Source of the DNA: Pseudomonadota bacterium
GTDB taxonomy: Bacteria; Pseudomonadota; Gammaproteobacteria; Burkholderiales; SG8-39
Reading direction: 5' to 3'
Length of the DNA: 35,551 nucleotides
Assembly: GCA_027624175.1 (NCBI GenBank)
Contig: JAQBXT010000020.1
Coordinates: forward strand, 1 to 35,551
Shown piece by piece: positions 1-10,428 of this stretch (the first letter of the stretch is position 1; every line of letters starts with the position of its first letter). The notes below the pieces were generated by a model. That model searched no databases, was not told where the DNA came from, and saw only the letters and a program-made list of their open reading frames with translations. A program made the position numbers and the translations under genes.

Positions 1-747
1 GCCATGGCCACCGCCTTCGGCTGGCGCGGGGCGCTGCTGGGCGCCGCGGCCATCGGCGCGGCGGTGGTCGTGCTGCTCGTCGTGCAGGGGCAGTCGCTGC
101 GCGTGGAGCCGGCGGATGCGCGCCGCGTCGGGCCCGGCCCCGGGCTGGGCGCCGACCTGCGCGTGCTGGCGCAGCTGCCGGTCCTGATGGTGTTCGGTTA
201 TTTCGTCATGCTGGGCGTGGCGTTCATCGCCATCCAGACTTTCGGCATCGCGGCCATGATTGCGCTCTACGGCGTGGATGTGGTGCTCGCCTCGGCGGCG
301 CTGACCGCCTACCTGGTGGGCGGCGCCACGGGAATCTTCTGCGGCGGTTTCGTCGCCGTGCGCGCCTCGCGCCACGACCTCGTTGCGGTCAGCGGCATGG
401 CCTGCAGCGCGACATTGGTGTTCGTGCTGGCTTCCGCCTGGCTGCCGGCGCCGCTGCTGCCGCTGCTGCTCGGCGCCGCCGGCTTTGCCGGCGGGCTCAC
501 CAATCCCTCCCGCGACCTGATCGTGCGTGCTTCGACGCCGCCGGGCGCCACCGGCAAGGTGTACGGTTTCGTCTATTCCGGACTGGACGTCGGCTCGATG
601 GTGACGCCGGTGGTGTTCGGCTGGCTGATCGACCGCGGCCAGCCCGCCGCGGTGTTTTACGCGGTGGTGGTTGTGCTCGCCCTGTCGATTTTCACGGTGC
701 TGCGGCTGCCGGCAAGAGTCGTTCCCGTGCCTGCTCAGCCAACGTAG
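1..747 (+). CDS. MFS transporter, C-terminal part (5' end outside window)
   Basis: The reading frame is open from the first base, so the gene begins upstream and only the last 248 or so residues are present. They contain about six to seven hydrophobic segments rich in Ala, Val, Leu and Gly. Short polar loops lie between them, including a basic loop after residue 115 (VRASRHD), which is the pattern of the second half of a 12-helix major facilitator permease. The last helix is followed by a short Pro/Val-rich cytoplasmic tail. No substrate-defining motif is visible, so the cargo is unknown. The gene converges on the class II aldolase and their 3' ends overlap by 13 bp. An ATG at position 4 is probably internal rather than the true start. 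Confidence 0.8.
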   Translation, partial: AMATAFGWRGALLGAAAIGAAVVVLLVVQGQSLRVEPADARRVGPGPGLGADLRVLAQLPVLMVFGYFVMLGVAFIAIQTFGIAAMIALYGVDVVLASAALTAYLVGGATGIFCGGFVAVRASRHDLVAVSGMACSATLVFVLASAWLPAPLLPLLLGAAGFAGGLTNPSRDLIVRASTPPGATGKVYGFVYSGLDVGSMVTPVVFGWLIDRGQPAAVFYAVVVVLALSIFTVLRLPARVVPVPAQPT

Positions 748-1473
748 TCAACGCCGCGGCGCTCGAGCAGGCGCAGCAGCGCCGGCCAGTCCTTGTGCGT
801 CGAGGGCCGGTCGTCGCGCTGGAACTGCTCGGTGGCCGTGTCGGCGGCGCTTTGCGACATGAGCTGCACGTTCTCCAGCCCGCCGGCCATGGCGTCGACC
901 TGGATCTGGCAGGCGCAGTCGAGGTAGTACATCAGCTCAAAGGCTTCGCGCACCGTTTCGCCCAGCGTGAGCAGGCCGTGGTTGCGCAGGATCATGACCT
1001 TGGAGGTCTTGCCGAGGCTGGCGGCCATGCGCTCGCGCTCGCTCATGTCGAGCGCGATGCCTTCATAGTCGTGGTAGGCGCATTGCTGCTGCACGCGCAT
1101 GGCGTGCTGGCTGATCGGCAGCAGGGCGCACTTCATCGCCGACACGGCGACGCCGGCGCGGGTGTGCGTGTGGATCACGCAATTGATCTCCGGTCGCGCC
1201 TCGTGCACGCAGCCGTGGATCACGAAGCCGGCCTCGTTGTAACCCAGGTCCAGCGGATCGTCGAGCACCTTGCCGTGCGCATCGATCCTTACCAGGTTGG
1301 AGGCGGTGATCTCGTCGAACATCAGCCCGTAGGGATTGATGAGGAAATCCCCGCCCCCCGGCACGCGCGCCGAGAAGTGCGTGTAGATCAGGTCGGTCCA
1401 CTTGAACAGCGCCGCCAGCTGGTAGGCGGCAGCGAGGTCCACGCGCGCCTGCCATTCCCCGGCGCTGACGCGC

Positions 1474-2457
<984 letters not shown>

Positions 2458-2480
2458 CCGGCACCAGTTTAACCCGCAGG

Positions 2481-2486
2481 TAGAAT
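2481..2486 (+). promoter_or_regulatory. TAGAAT -10-like box upstream of the UDP-xylose-synthase-like gene
   Basis: TAGAAT ends 8 bases before the ATG at 2495. If used as a -10 element, transcription would begin at or next to the start codon. No good -35 element is seen. Confidence 0.4.
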
Positions 2487-2494
2487 GCGGCTCC

Positions 2495-3433
2495 ATGCAC
2501 AAGATCCTGGTCACCGGCGGCGCCGGCTTCCTCGGCTCGCACCTGTGCGAGCTGCTCGTCGCACAGGGGCACGACGTGCTGTGCGTGGACAATTTCTACA
2601 CCGGCGGCAAGGGCAACATCCAGCACCTGCTCGACAAGCCGAACTTCGAGCTGCTGCGCCACGACGTCACCTTCCCGCTGTACGTGGAAGTGGGCCAGAT
2701 CTACAACCTCGCCTGTCCCGCCTCGCCGATCCACTACCAGCGCGACCCGGTGCAGACCACCAAGACCAGCGTGCACGGCGCGATCAACATGCTGGGCTTG
2801 GCCAAGCGCACGCGCGCGCGCATCCTGCAGGCCTCGACCTCCGAGGTGTACGGCGATCCCGAAGTGCACCCGCAGACCGAGGCCTACTGGGGCCGCGTCA
2901 ATCCGATCGGACCGCGCTCCTGCTACGACGAGGGCAAGCGCTGCGCCGAGACGCTGTTCTTCGATTACTACCGCCAGCACCAGCTCGACATCAAGGTGGT
3001 GCGCATCTTCAATACCTACGGGCCGCGCATGCATCCGGACGACGGCCGCGTGGTGTCGAACTTCATCGTGCAGGCGCTGCGCGGCGCCGATCTCACCATC
3101 TACGGCAGCGGCAGCCAGACGCGCAGCTTCTGCTACGTGGACGACCTGATCGACGCCATGACGCGCATGATGGCCGCGGACCGGTCTTTCATCGGGCCGG
3201 TCAACATCGGCAACCCGGGCGAATTCACCATGCTGCAGCTGGCGGAAATGGTGCTACGCCTGGTCGGGGGAACGTCCAGGCTCACCTACCTGCCCGCGCC
3301 CGAGGACGACCCGATGCAGCGCCAGCCCGACATCCGGCTGGCAAAGGAGAAGCTCGGCTGGGCGCCCAAGGTCGGACTGGAGGACGGCCTGAAGGAGACC
3401 ATCGCCTATTTCCGCAGGACGCTGAACGCTTGA
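2495..3433 (+). CDS. UDP-glucuronate decarboxylase-like NAD-dependent epimerase/dehydratase (UDP-xylose synthase)
   Basis: A 312-residue extended short-chain dehydrogenase. It opens with the NAD-binding glycine motif GGAGFLG at residues 8-14. The active site shows Thr115/Ser116/Glu117 (STSEVYG) and Tyr144-x3-Lys148 (SCYDEGK). The blocks [44 protein letters not shown] and DPMQRQPDI are those of UDP-glucuronate decarboxylase, which makes UDP-xylose via a 4-keto intermediate. The conserved Glu in the active-site block supports that over a simple 4-epimerase. The ATG at 2495 begins exactly at the Rossmann strand. A TAGAAT box ends 8 bases before it and no good ribosome site is seen, so the message may be almost leaderless. 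Its stop codon overlaps the TTG start of the next gene, suggesting coupled synthesis of a sugar nucleotide and a glycosyltransferase. Confidence 0.88.
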   Translation: MHKILVTGGAGFLGSHLCELLVAQGHDVLCVDNFYTGGKGNIQHLLDKPNFELLRHDVTFPLYVEVGQIYNLACPASPIHYQRDPVQTTKTSVHGAINMLGLAKRTRARILQASTSEVYGDPEVHPQTEAYWGRVNPIGPRSCYDEGKRCAETLFFDYYRQHQLDIKVVRIFNTYGPRMHPDDGRVVSNFIVQALRGADLTIYGSGSQTRSFCYVDDLIDAMTRMMAADRSFIGPVNIGNPGEFTMLQLAEMVLRLVGGTSRLTYLPAPEDDPMQRQPDIRLAKEKLGWAPKVGLEDGLKETIAYFRRTLNA

Positions 3434-4395
3434 AGATCTACGACTGCGTTCCGTTCTTCAACGAGTTCGAGCAGCTGCGCCTGCGCATCGCCTACCTGGA
3501 GGACCTGGTGGATCGCTTCGTGGTGGTCGAAGCGCACCAGACGCACACCGGCAAGCCCAAGCCCCTGCATCTCGCCGAGTCGGGCGCCGCCGACCTGCTC
3601 GGCCATCCCAAGCTCGTACTGCGGGCCGTCGACTTGCCGGTAGGCTACAGCGACTGGGAGCGCGAGCAGTACCAGCGCGAGAGCATCGGCGGCGCGCTTA
3701 AAGACCTTGGCGCCGCTGCCGACGACCTGGTGCTGGTCTCCGACGTGGACGAGATCCCCGCGCGCGCGGCAGTCGCGCGGGCGCGCGAATTCCTGGGCGC
3801 GGCGCGGGAGCGCACGATCCTCATCTTCGAGCAGCGCATGTTCTACTTCCGCCTCAACTACGAGCTGGTGTGGTCGCGCAAGATGCCGTGGCTCGGAACC
3901 GCCGCGGCGCTGTATGGCCAGGCGCCCTCCGTCAACGGCCTGCGCACCACCGGGCGCAACATCCGCGGCCGCCACGCCCAGGGCTACGACCGCGGCGCCC
4001 GCGTGCTGCAGCTACCCGGCGGCGGCTGGCATTTTTCGTACCTCGGCGACGACGAGGCCTTCGACCGCAAGCTTGCCGCCTATGCGCACCAGGAAAGCCG
4101 CGTGCAGGCAAGGCGCGGTACCTCCGTGCAATCGGTGATCGCCGGGCGGCACAGCCTGTTTCCGCGCAAAGGCGTGGACGAGGTGTGGGCCGTGGTCGAG
4201 CGCGCAGCGGTGGGTGTGCCGGAGGAGGCGGTGGCACGCGCGAATGTCGGCCACTTGTTCGAGGCGCCGCACGATACCGGCGTCGAAATCCTGAGGCGCG
4301 TGGGCGAGGTGGCGCTGTCCCGGCGTTTCAGCCTCGGCAGCCTGCGGGTCGGCTACGCCGGCCGCAGCCAGTGGCCGCGTCTGCCGGATCACTGA
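3430..4395 (+). CDS. Glycosyltransferase family 17 protein (beta-1,4-GlcNAc-transferase-like)
   Basis: A 321-residue protein resembling the GT17 family, whose eukaryotic member MGAT3 adds bisecting N-acetylglucosamine to N-glycans. Visible hallmarks are the N-terminal [11 protein letters not shown] block, [15 protein letters not shown] at about 27-41, a [11 protein letters not shown] block near 76-86, and a metal/nucleotide-sugar DVDE motif at 105-108 within [11 protein letters not shown]. No signal peptide or membrane segment is seen, so it probably acts in the cytoplasm. The TTG start at 3430 overlaps the TGA of the upstream gene in the tetranucleotide TTGA, so translation is probably coupled. 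The acceptor and the sugar transferred are not known for most bacterial members. The 3' end overlaps the convergent LprI-like gene by 7 bp. Confidence 0.82.
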   Translation: MKIYDCVPFFNEFEQLRLRIAYLEDLVDRFVVVEAHQTHTGKPKPLHLAESGAADLLGHPKLVLRAVDLPVGYSDWEREQYQRESIGGALKDLGAAADDLVLVSDVDEIPARAAVARAREFLGAARERTILIFEQRMFYFRLNYELVWSRKMPWLGTAAALYGQAPSVNGLRTTGRNIRGRHAQGYDRGARVLQLPGGGWHFSYLGDDEAFDRKLAAYAHQESRVQARRGTSVQSVIAGRHSLFPRKGVDEVWAVVERAAVGVPEEAVARANVGHLFEAPHDTGVEILRRVGEVALSRRFSLGSLRVGYAGRSQWPRLPDH

Positions 4396-5012
4396 AGGTC
4401 GCGGTAGCGCAGGCGCGAAAGGTCGGCCATGCAGGCGCGCCAGGGCTCGCTGCCCGCCGGGCCGCGGCGCACGCACTCGGTGTCGCGGTAATTGCGCCAG
4501 GCGCCGGTGGCATTGTGGTAAGCACTGGAGGCGCTTTCATCGCCTGCTTTGGCGTCGGCATCGAGCGACGCCTGGAAATGGACCGCCGCCACCTCCAGCA
4601 GGTCGCGTTCCGCCAGGTCGAGCAGCAATTGCAGGCATTCGCCGGGCGCGGCCGGGCCGCGCTGGCACTGCGCCAGTGCCGGCGCATCGCGCCGCGGCGC
4701 CCAATGGAAAAACAACGCCCGCTTCTCATCTGCCAGCAGGCACACGAACGTCAACTCCACCGCCGGCCCGGCCTTGCGCACGATGCCGCCGTGACCCGAC
4801 AGCGCCGCGCCGACACTCTGGCTGCCGAGCTTGCGCGTTACGCGCTCGATGAACAGGTGCCGGTCCCGGTCGAGGACCAGCGCGCGCACGTCCGTGCCGT
4901 CCTTTTTCAGTTCGCGTTCGCCCAGCGCGCGGCAGGCCTCCAGTGCCGGGCCGTCGACCTGGGCGAGGGCGCCCACGGGCAGCGCGGCAAGCAACAGCAG
5001 CCAGTGTTTCAT
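4389..5012 (-). CDS. Predicted periplasmic protein, LprI/DUF1311-like C-terminus
   Basis: A 207-residue protein with a clear cleavable signal peptide ([17 protein letters not shown], cut near residue 17). The mature part contains several Cys residues that could form disulfides. The C-terminal 45 residues have the pattern of lysozyme-inhibitor LprI/DUF1311 domains: an aromatic-rich AWRNYRDTEC, a later Cys (WRACM) and a closing LSRLRYRDL. The middle region is not recognised. A role in envelope protection is only a possibility from the domain resemblance. Its ATG overlaps the TGA of the ketopantoate reductase gene (ATGA, 4 bp), so the two form an operon, although no functional link is obvious. 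Confidence 0.7.
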   Translation of the reverse strand: MKHWLLLLAALPVGALAQVDGPALEACRALGERELKKDGTDVRALVLDRDRHLFIERVTRKLGSQSVGAALSGHGGIVRKAGPAVELTFVCLLADEKRALFFHWAPRRDAPALAQCQRGPAAPGECLQLLLDLAERDLLEVAAVHFQASLDADAKAGDESASSAYHNATGAWRNYRDTECVRRGPAGSEPWRACMADLSRLRYRDLQ

Positions 5013-5986
5013 GCGGTTTGTCCCGTGGTTTGTGCGCGCAGGCGGATCAGCCCGGACAGGCTGTGCGTGAACGGCGCCGCCACGCCGGCCTTGCGCGCCA
5101 CTTCCAGCGTGCCGGTCAGCAGCCCGTCGATCTCGAGCACCTTGCCCGCTTCCATGTCCTGCAGCATTGAGGTCTTGAATTTGCCGAGGTGGCGCGCCAT
5201 GTCGATGCGCGCTTCCGGGTCGATGTCGGCGTCCACGCCCACCGCGCGGCCGATCTCCAGTACCTCGCGCATGATCGCCACCATGTAGGCCTTCACTTCG
5301 GCATCCGCGATCAACCGCTCGGCGGTGGCGAGCGTCAGCGCGGAGACCGGATTGAAACTGACGTTGCCCAGGAGTTTGACCCAGAAATCCTTTTCGATGA
5401 ACGGGCTCTGCACGCATTCGAAGCCGGCCTGTGCCAGCGCCTGCGCGATGTGCTGCGTGCGCGCCGAATTCGTGCCGCCGGGCTCGCCGAGGATCAGGCG
5501 CCGGCCCATGTTGTGGCTGACGACGCCGGGTTCCGGCGTGGAGGCGGCGAGGTGGACCACGCAGCCGACGATGCGCCCGGTGGGCATGGCAAGGGCGATC
5601 GCACCGCCGGGATCGAGGCTCTCCAGCCTGAGCTTGCCGTCGCCGAACTTCAGCCGGTCAAAGAACCACCAGGGCACGCCGTTCATCGCCGTGACGACCG
5701 AAGTGTCCGCACCGAGCAGGGGGGCAATGCCGCGCGCGACCTCGGGCAGGCTCTGGCCTTTCACCGATACGAGGACATAGTCCTGCGCCCCCAGCCGTGC
5801 AGCGTCGCTCTCGGCGCGCACCGGTACCGCGGTTTCCTTGCCGTCGGAATGGATGCGCAGCCCTTTTTCGCGGATCGCCGTCAGTTGTGCGCCCCGGGCG
5901 ACGACCGAGACGTCGTGACCGGTGCGGGCGAGCCAGCCCGCCATCAGGCCGCCCACCGCGCCGGCGCCGTAAATGCAGATTTTCAT
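5009..5986 (-). CDS. panE: 2-dehydropantoate 2-reductase (ketopantoate reductase family)
   Basis: A 325-residue NADPH-dependent reductase of the PanE/ApbA family, which converts ketopantoate to pantoate on the way to coenzyme A. The N-terminal Rossmann motif is GAGAVGG at residues 7-13. The C-terminal helical domain carries the [19 protein letters not shown] block with the conserved catalytic Lys and Asn, and a later Glu in KVLEIDG. The length is slightly above that of E. coli PanE. No panB, panC or other pantothenate gene is nearby, and paralogues with other 2-keto-acid substrates are common, so the symbol is tentative. A TAGAAT box ends only 6 bases before the ATG. The msrA gene diverges 33 bp away. 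Confidence 0.85.
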   Translation of the reverse strand: MKICIYGAGAVGGLMAGWLARTGHDVSVVARGAQLTAIREKGLRIHSDGKETAVPVRAESDAARLGAQDYVLVSVKGQSLPEVARGIAPLLGADTSVVTAMNGVPWWFFDRLKFGDGKLRLESLDPGGAIALAMPTGRIVGCVVHLAASTPEPGVVSHNMGRRLILGEPGGTNSARTQHIAQALAQAGFECVQSPFIEKDFWVKLLGNVSFNPVSALTLATAERLIADAEVKAYMVAIMREVLEIGRAVGVDADIDPEARIDMARHLGKFKTSMLQDMEAGKVLEIDGLLTGTLEVARKAGVAAPFTHSLSGLIRLRAQTTGQTA

Positions 5987-5992
5987 GGTGCT

Positions 5993-5998
5993 ATTCTA
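5993..5998 (-). promoter_or_regulatory. TAGAAT -10-like box upstream of the ketopantoate reductase gene
   Basis: TAGAAT on the minus strand ends 6 bases before the ATG at 5986, in the 33-bp gap divergent from msrA. If used, the message would be leaderless. Confidence 0.4.
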
Positions 5999-6019
5999 TC
6001 GGTCGAGAGGTCAGCGCCC

Positions 6020-6676
6020 ATGTTCGCCTTCATGAAGAAGATGACGCAACTCCTGCCCGGCGAAAGCACCTTGCCCGGCCGCAAGGAAAAGATGCCGGTG
6101 CCGGAGAAGCACTTCATCAACGGCAATCGCATCGTGCCGCCGTTTGCGGAGGGACTGCAGCTCGCGCAATTCGGCCTGGGCTGCTTCTGGGGCGCCGAGC
6201 GCCTGTTCTGGCAGACACCGGGCGTGGTCAGCACGGCGGTGGGCTATGCGGGCGGCGCGACTTCCAATCCCACGTACGAGGAAGTCTGCAGCGGCTTCAC
6301 CAATCACACCGAAGCCGTGTTGGTGGTGTTCGATCCACAGGTCGTGAGCTACGAGGCCCTGCTGAAAGTGTTCTGGGAAGGCCACGACCCGACACAAGGC
6401 ATGCGCCAGGGCAACGACCGCGGCAGCCAGTACCGCTCGGCAATCTACACTTACGGCGAAGCGCAGCTGCAGGCGGCGCTTGGCGCGCGCGATGCGTTTC
6501 AGGAAGCCTTGAAGCCAAGAGGATTCGGCGACATCACCACCGAGATCAAGCCGGCGCCGGAGTTCTATTACGCCGAGGACTACCACCAGCAGTACCTGGG
6601 CAAGAACCCGAACGGCTACTGCGGGCTGGGCGGAACGGGCGTGTCCTGCCCGGTGGGCGCGCTAGCGAAGGCTTGA
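6020..6676 (+). CDS. msrA: Peptide-methionine (S)-S-oxide reductase MsrA
   Basis: Repairs oxidised proteins by reducing the S-epimer of methionine sulfoxide, with thioredoxin as usual reductant. The 218-residue protein has the signature GCFWGAE with the catalytic Cys at about residue 55, and the conserved blocks VGYAGG, TNHTEAV and HDPTQ. Tyr/Asp/His residues follow in [11 protein letters not shown]. The C-terminal tail has two Cys at about 201 and 210 ([12 protein letters not shown]), matching the resolving cysteines of E. coli-type MsrA. There is an N-terminal extension of about 45 residues ahead of the catalytic core, as in E. coli MsrA. The ATG at 6020 has GAGAGG at a suitable distance. 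The 3' end overlaps prfC by 15 bp. Confidence 0.96.
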   Translation: MFAFMKKMTQLLPGESTLPGRKEKMPVPEKHFINGNRIVPPFAEGLQLAQFGLGCFWGAERLFWQTPGVVSTAVGYAGGATSNPTYEEVCSGFTNHTEAVLVVFDPQVVSYEALLKVFWEGHDPTQGMRQGNDRGSQYRSAIYTYGEAQLQAALGARDAFQEALKPRGFGDITTEIKPAPEFYYAEDYHQQYLGKNPNGYCGLGGTGVSCPVGALAKA

Positions 6677-8281
6677 ATCGGCCAGTTCGCGTTCCGCGCC
6701 GCTGGTGATCTCGCGCAGCGTGTGGAAAGCGATTTGCGGCCAGCGCTCCTCGGCCACTTCCAGTTCCGCGCGGTTGGCGGCAAGGTAGGCAAGCGCGCCC
6801 GAGGCGTCGCGCGCGATGCGGCCCGGGTAGGCGGCCATGAAGCGCTGCATTTCGGCGTCGTCCGCGGCGCTCAGCCAGCGGGCCAGTGCGAGCGGCTCGG
6901 GCAGCAAGCGCACATCGACGCCGTACTCGTGCACCAGGCGATGCGCCACCACGTCGAACTGCAGCGCGCCGACGGCGCCGAGGATCGGCGCCCCGCCCGC
7001 CTCCGGGTAATAGATCTGGATCGCACCTTCCTCGCTCAGCTGCCGCAGGCCGGTGTGCAGCTGCTTCGCTTTCATCGGCGTGGCGAGCTCGGCGCGCCGG
7101 AACAGTTCTGGCGCGAAGAACGGCAGGCCACCGAACTGCAGCACTTCGCCCTCGGTCAGCGTATCGCCCAGGGCGATGGTGCCGTGATTGGGAATGCCGA
7201 TGATGTCGCCTGCGTAGGCCTCGTCGACGATGTCGCGGCGCTGGGAGAGGAATGACACCGCGTTGCTGGTGCGCAGTTCGCGCCCGGTGCGGCAGTTCAC
7301 CAGGCGCATGCCGCGCACGAAGCGGCCGGAGGACAGGCGCACGAAGGCGACGCGATCGCGGTGCGCCGGGTCCATGTTGGCCTGGATCTTGAACACCACG
7401 CCGGAGCAGGCCGGCTCGTCCGGCGCCACGCTGCGCTGCGCTGCGACGCGCGGGCCCGGCGGCGGCGCGAAATCCACCAGCGCGTCGAGCACTTCCTGCA
7501 CGCCGAAATTGTTGACTGCGGAACCGAAAAACACCGGGGTCTGCCGGCCGGCGAGGAACGCGGCGCGGTCGAAGGCCGACCCGGCGTCGCGCACCAGCTC
7601 GGCTTCGGCGAGGGCGGGCGCGTAAGGCTCGCCGAGGAGTTCCGGGCAGGCGGGGTCGCGCATGCCGATTTTCCTGACGTCGCGCGTCAGGCGGTCGCTG
7701 CCCGCCTGGAACAGCCGGATGCAATCGTGCCGGAAATCGAACACGCCGCGAAACTCGCGACCGGCACCGATCGGCCAGGTAAACGGCGCTGCAGCCATGT
7801 GCAGCACGGATTCGATCTCATCGAGCAGCTCGAGCGGCGGGCGCACGTCGCGGTCCAGCTTGTTGACGAAGGTGGCCACCGGCGTGTTGCGCGAGCGGCA
7901 TACTTCCAGCAGTTTGAGCGTGCGCGGTTCGATGCCCTTGGCCGCGTCGATCACCATCAGCGCGGCGTCGACGGCGGTCAGCACGCGGTAGGTGTCCTCC
8001 GAAAAATCCTCGTGGCCCGGGGTATCGAGCAGGTTGACGACGCAGCCGCGGTACTCCATCTGCATCACCGACGAGGCGACCGAGATGCCGCGCTGCTTCT
8101 CGATCTCCATCCAGTCCGAGGTGGCATGGCGCGAGGCCTTGCGCGCCTTGATGCTGCCGGCGATGTGGATCGCGCCGGCGAACAGCAGCAGCTTTTCCGT
8201 CAGCGTGGTTTTTCCGGCGTCCGGATGGGAGATGATGGCGAAGGTGCGGCGCCGCGCCACTTCGCTGGTGATGTCGCTCAT
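6662..8281 (-). CDS. prfC: Peptide chain release factor 3 (RF3)
   Basis: A translational GTPase that helps recycle release factors RF1/RF2 from the ribosome after termination. The 539-residue length is normal for RF3. Visible G-domain motifs are the P-loop [10 protein letters not shown] at about 18-27, the [11 protein letters not shown] switch region, [14 protein letters not shown] (G3) and NKLDRD (G4). The remaining sequence matches domains II and III, including a [12 protein letters not shown] block and a C-terminal [10 protein letters not shown]. The gene stands alone on its strand, between msrA (convergent, 15-bp overlap) and an MFS transporter gene (divergent, 32-bp gap). Confidence 0.97.
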   Translation of the reverse strand: MSDITSEVARRRTFAIISHPDAGKTTLTEKLLLFAGAIHIAGSIKARKASRHATSDWMEIEKQRGISVASSVMQMEYRGCVVNLLDTPGHEDFSEDTYRVLTAVDAALMVIDAAKGIEPRTLKLLEVCRSRNTPVATFVNKLDRDVRPPLELLDEIESVLHMAAAPFTWPIGAGREFRGVFDFRHDCIRLFQAGSDRLTRDVRKIGMRDPACPELLGEPYAPALAEAELVRDAGSAFDRAAFLAGRQTPVFFGSAVNNFGVQEVLDALVDFAPPPGPRVAAQRSVAPDEPACSGVVFKIQANMDPAHRDRVAFVRLSSGRFVRGMRLVNCRTGRELRTSNAVSFLSQRRDIVDEAYAGDIIGIPNHGTIALGDTLTEGEVLQFGGLPFFAPELFRRAELATPMKAKQLHTGLRQLSEEGAIQIYYPEAGGAPILGAVGALQFDVVAHRLVHEYGVDVRLLPEPLALARWLSAADDAEMQRFMAAYPGRIARDASGALAYLAANRAELEVAEERWPQIAFHTLREITSGAERELADSSLR

Positions 8282-8313
8282 GCGGTGCGCATCTTAAGCG
8301 ATACTTCGCGCCG

Positions 8314-9465
8314 GTGCCGTCGTCCTCTCCCATTCGCCTGCTTCTCGCCGGTGCGGCCGCGCTGGCGCTTGCCGTCGGCATCGGCCGCTTCGCGTACACC
8401 CCGGTGCTGCCGGCGATGCAGGAGGCGGCCGGATTCGGCGCCGCCACGGCGGGCTGGATCGCCGGATGGAATTACCTCGGCTACCTGCTGGGCGCGCTGG
8501 CGGCGGCGATGGTCGCGGCGCGCGCGTCGCGCCACCGCGTGCTGGTGGCAAGCATCGCCGCCAGCATCCTCAGCACGGCAGCGATGGGCCTGGCGGGCAG
8601 CGTGGAAGCCTGGTGCGCACTGCGCTTCGTTTCCGGACTGGCGAGCGCCGGCGTGCTGGTGATCTCTTCGGCCATCGTGCTGGAAGCGCTGTCCGGGGCG
8701 TCGCGGCCGAACCTGCTGGGCGCGCATTTTGCCGGCGTGGGCGTGGGCATCGCGCTCTCGGGCCTGGTGGTCGCGCTGGGTGTCGCGTTCCTCGACTGGC
8801 GCGGACTGTGGTTCGCGCTCGCCGGGGCAAGCCTTGCGCTCGCGCTGCTCACCCTGCCGCTGGCGCGGCCGCGCGGGGCAAGACTGCAGGGCGCGCCGCC
8901 GCCGGCGGTATCGAAAGAGCGCTTCTCCGCTGCGCTGTTGATCTCCAGCTACTTCCTCGAAGGACTCGGCTACGTGGTGACCGGCACCTTCCTGGTGGCG
9001 ATCGCCAAGCAGATGCCCGGCATCGGCGGCGCCGCGGAAGCCCTGTGGATCGCCGTCGGCCTGGCCGGCGCACCCTCCACGCTGCTGTGGGTCCGTGCCG
9101 CGGCGCGCTGGGGCGCACCGAACGCGCTCATCGCAGCGCACCTGGTGCAGGCCGTGGGTATCGTGCTGCCGGTGTTCTTCGACGCGCTGTGGGTGGCGCT
9201 GCTCGCCGCGGTGTTTTTCGGCGGCACGTTGATGGGCATCACCGCGCTGATCGTGTCCTTCGGCGGGCGCATCTCCGAGCATCCCGCGCGCATGATCGGA
9301 CTGCTCACTGCCGCCTTCGGCCTGGGCCAGATGATCGGCCCGGTGATCGCCGGTTGGCTCGCCGAGCGCCAGGGCGGATTCAACGGCTCGCTGCTGCTCG
9401 CTTCCGGCGCGGTGGTGCTGGGCGCCGCGCTGATCACCGCGGGCCGGACTACTTCCCGCGCTTGA
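8314..9465 (+). CDS. YbfB/YjiJ-type MFS transporter
   Basis: A 383-residue integral membrane protein with about twelve hydrophobic segments. Recognisable blocks are GIGRFAYTPVLPAMQ near the N-terminus, GWIAGWNYLGYLLGALAA near residues 48-65, and a central hydrophilic loop around residue 190. These are typical of the YbfB/YjiJ family within the major facilitator superfamily. Substrates for most members are unknown, so none is given. The start is GTG at 8314, the first plausible initiator after the divergent prfC start, and it leads straight into the first helix. The 3' end overlaps the small minus-strand gene by 17 bp. It resembles the truncated transporter at the window start only at superfamily level. 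Confidence 0.85.
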   Translation: MPSSSPIRLLLAGAAALALAVGIGRFAYTPVLPAMQEAAGFGAATAGWIAGWNYLGYLLGALAAAMVAARASRHRVLVASIAASILSTAAMGLAGSVEAWCALRFVSGLASAGVLVISSAIVLEALSGASRPNLLGAHFAGVGVGIALSGLVVALGVAFLDWRGLWFALAGASLALALLTLPLARPRGARLQGAPPPAVSKERFSAALLISSYFLEGLGYVVTGTFLVAIAKQMPGIGGAAEALWIAVGLAGAPSTLLWVRAAARWGAPNALIAAHLVQAVGIVLPVFFDALWVALLAAVFFGGTLMGITALIVSFGGRISEHPARMIGLLTAAFGLGQMIGPVIAGWLAERQGGFNGSLLLASGAVVLGAALITAGRTTSRA

Positions 9466-9784
9466 GCATCATCTGCGCGTCCTCGATCACCTTGAAAGGG
9501 CTTTTGCCCCACAGGATTGCGGCATAGAAGAACTGCTCGACCTTCGCCTCGGTGAGCGCGCGCCATTGGTACTGGTTGACGAGGATCACCTGCCCGGTCA
9601 TGCCGAGGTCGCCGATCACGGTGAAGGCGCCTTCCTGCACCGGCTTTTCCGGCGGCTTGTTCCAGGCGACCGCGCTCACGCTGGCCACCGAGTTGGGCTG
9701 CTCGCCCGGGGTGACGTCGAAGCTGCCCTGGCAGCCGTCGACGGACTTCAGCGTGCAGATGAGGCGGCTTCCGCGGGGTGGCAT
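9449..9784 (-). CDS. Small protein of unknown function (111 aa)
   Basis: Not recognised. The frame encodes 111 residues with mixed alpha/beta character and two Cys (about 10 and 18). A central GAFTVIGDLGMTGQVILVNQYQWRA stretch could be beta strands (quoted in part: GDLGMTG, QVILVNQYQW). The C-terminal half is more helical (TEAKVEQFFYAAILWGKSPFKVIEDAQMML). There is no signal peptide or membrane helix. The codon composition matches neighbouring real genes, and the frame is the only long one on either strand in this interval. A TAGAAT box lies 50 bases upstream on the same strand, supporting transcription from its own promoter. The 3' end overlaps the MFS transporter gene. Confidence 0.62.
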   Translation of the reverse strand: MPPRGSRLICTLKSVDGCQGSFDVTPGEQPNSVASVSAVAWNKPPEKPVQEGAFTVIGDLGMTGQVILVNQYQWRALTEAKVEQFFYAAILWGKSPFKVIEDAQMMLKRGK

Positions 9785-9833
9785 GGTCGGTTGCTCGGTA
9801 GGGTGCGTCGCCCGCGTCTCGAACGGCTTGCGA

Positions 9834-9839
9834 ATTCTA
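9834..9839 (-). promoter_or_regulatory. TAGAAT -10-like box upstream of the 111-residue protein gene
   Basis: TAGAAT on the minus strand lies 49 bases before the ATG at 9784, in the divergent gap shared with the cytochrome b561 gene. No clear -35 element accompanies it. Confidence 0.4.
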
Positions 9840-9894
9840 GCGCCAGTGCACGCGGTAGGGTATGTTTGCAGGCCCCCTATTCGCGATCCCGGCC

Positions 9895-10422
9895 ATGAGA
9901 GACCGCTACACGAACGTTGCGATCGCGCTGCACTGGATCCTTGCCCTCGGCATCCTGGCGCAGATCGGCCTGGGGTACTTTCTCGACAATGTGCCCCGCG
10001 GATCTCCGGAACGCTCGGCTTGGGTCAACTTTCACAAATCGATCGGCATTACGCTCGCGGCTCTGATCATCCTGCGACTCGCCTGGCGCCTCACGCATAT
10101 GCCGCCGCCCCTGCCCGTTGCGATGCCGGCATGGGAGCTGGTTGCGGCACGCGCCAACCATGCGCTGCTGTACGTCTGCATGGTCGGCATGCCGCTGACA
10201 GGCTACGTGGCGACCAATTTCAGCAAATTCGGCATCAAGTATTTCGGCCTCGTCACGCTGCCGCCCTGGGGCATCGACGACAAGCAGATCTACGCCGCGT
10301 TCAACGGGGCGCACAAGATTCTTGCGCTGGTGTTCGTGGCGCTGATCCTGCTGCACGTCGCCGCCGCGCTCAAGCACGCGCTGTGGGAGCGCGACGGTCT
10401 GTTGCGCAGAATGTGGCCCTGA
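9895..10422 (+). CDS. Cytochrome b561 (CybB-type)
   Basis: A 175-residue diheme membrane cytochrome of the bacterial b561 family, which passes electrons between quinone and other carriers in the inner membrane. Four hydrophobic segments are seen. Candidate heme-ligand histidines are His13 in ALHWIL, His47 in FHKSIG, one in ANHALLY and one in GAHKILAL near the last helix, matching the CybB spacing. An upstream in-frame ATG at 9862 would add 11 residues. I prefer 9895 because family members begin with a very short leader before RY..VAIALHW. No clear ribosome site favours either. It ends 6 bp from the convergent receptor gene. Confidence 0.88.
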   Translation: MRDRYTNVAIALHWILALGILAQIGLGYFLDNVPRGSPERSAWVNFHKSIGITLAALIILRLAWRLTHMPPPLPVAMPAWELVAARANHALLYVCMVGMPLTGYVATNFSKFGIKYFGLVTLPPWGIDDKQIYAAFNGAHKILALVFVALILLHVAAALKHALWERDGLLRRMWP

Positions 10423-10428
10423 CGGGCG

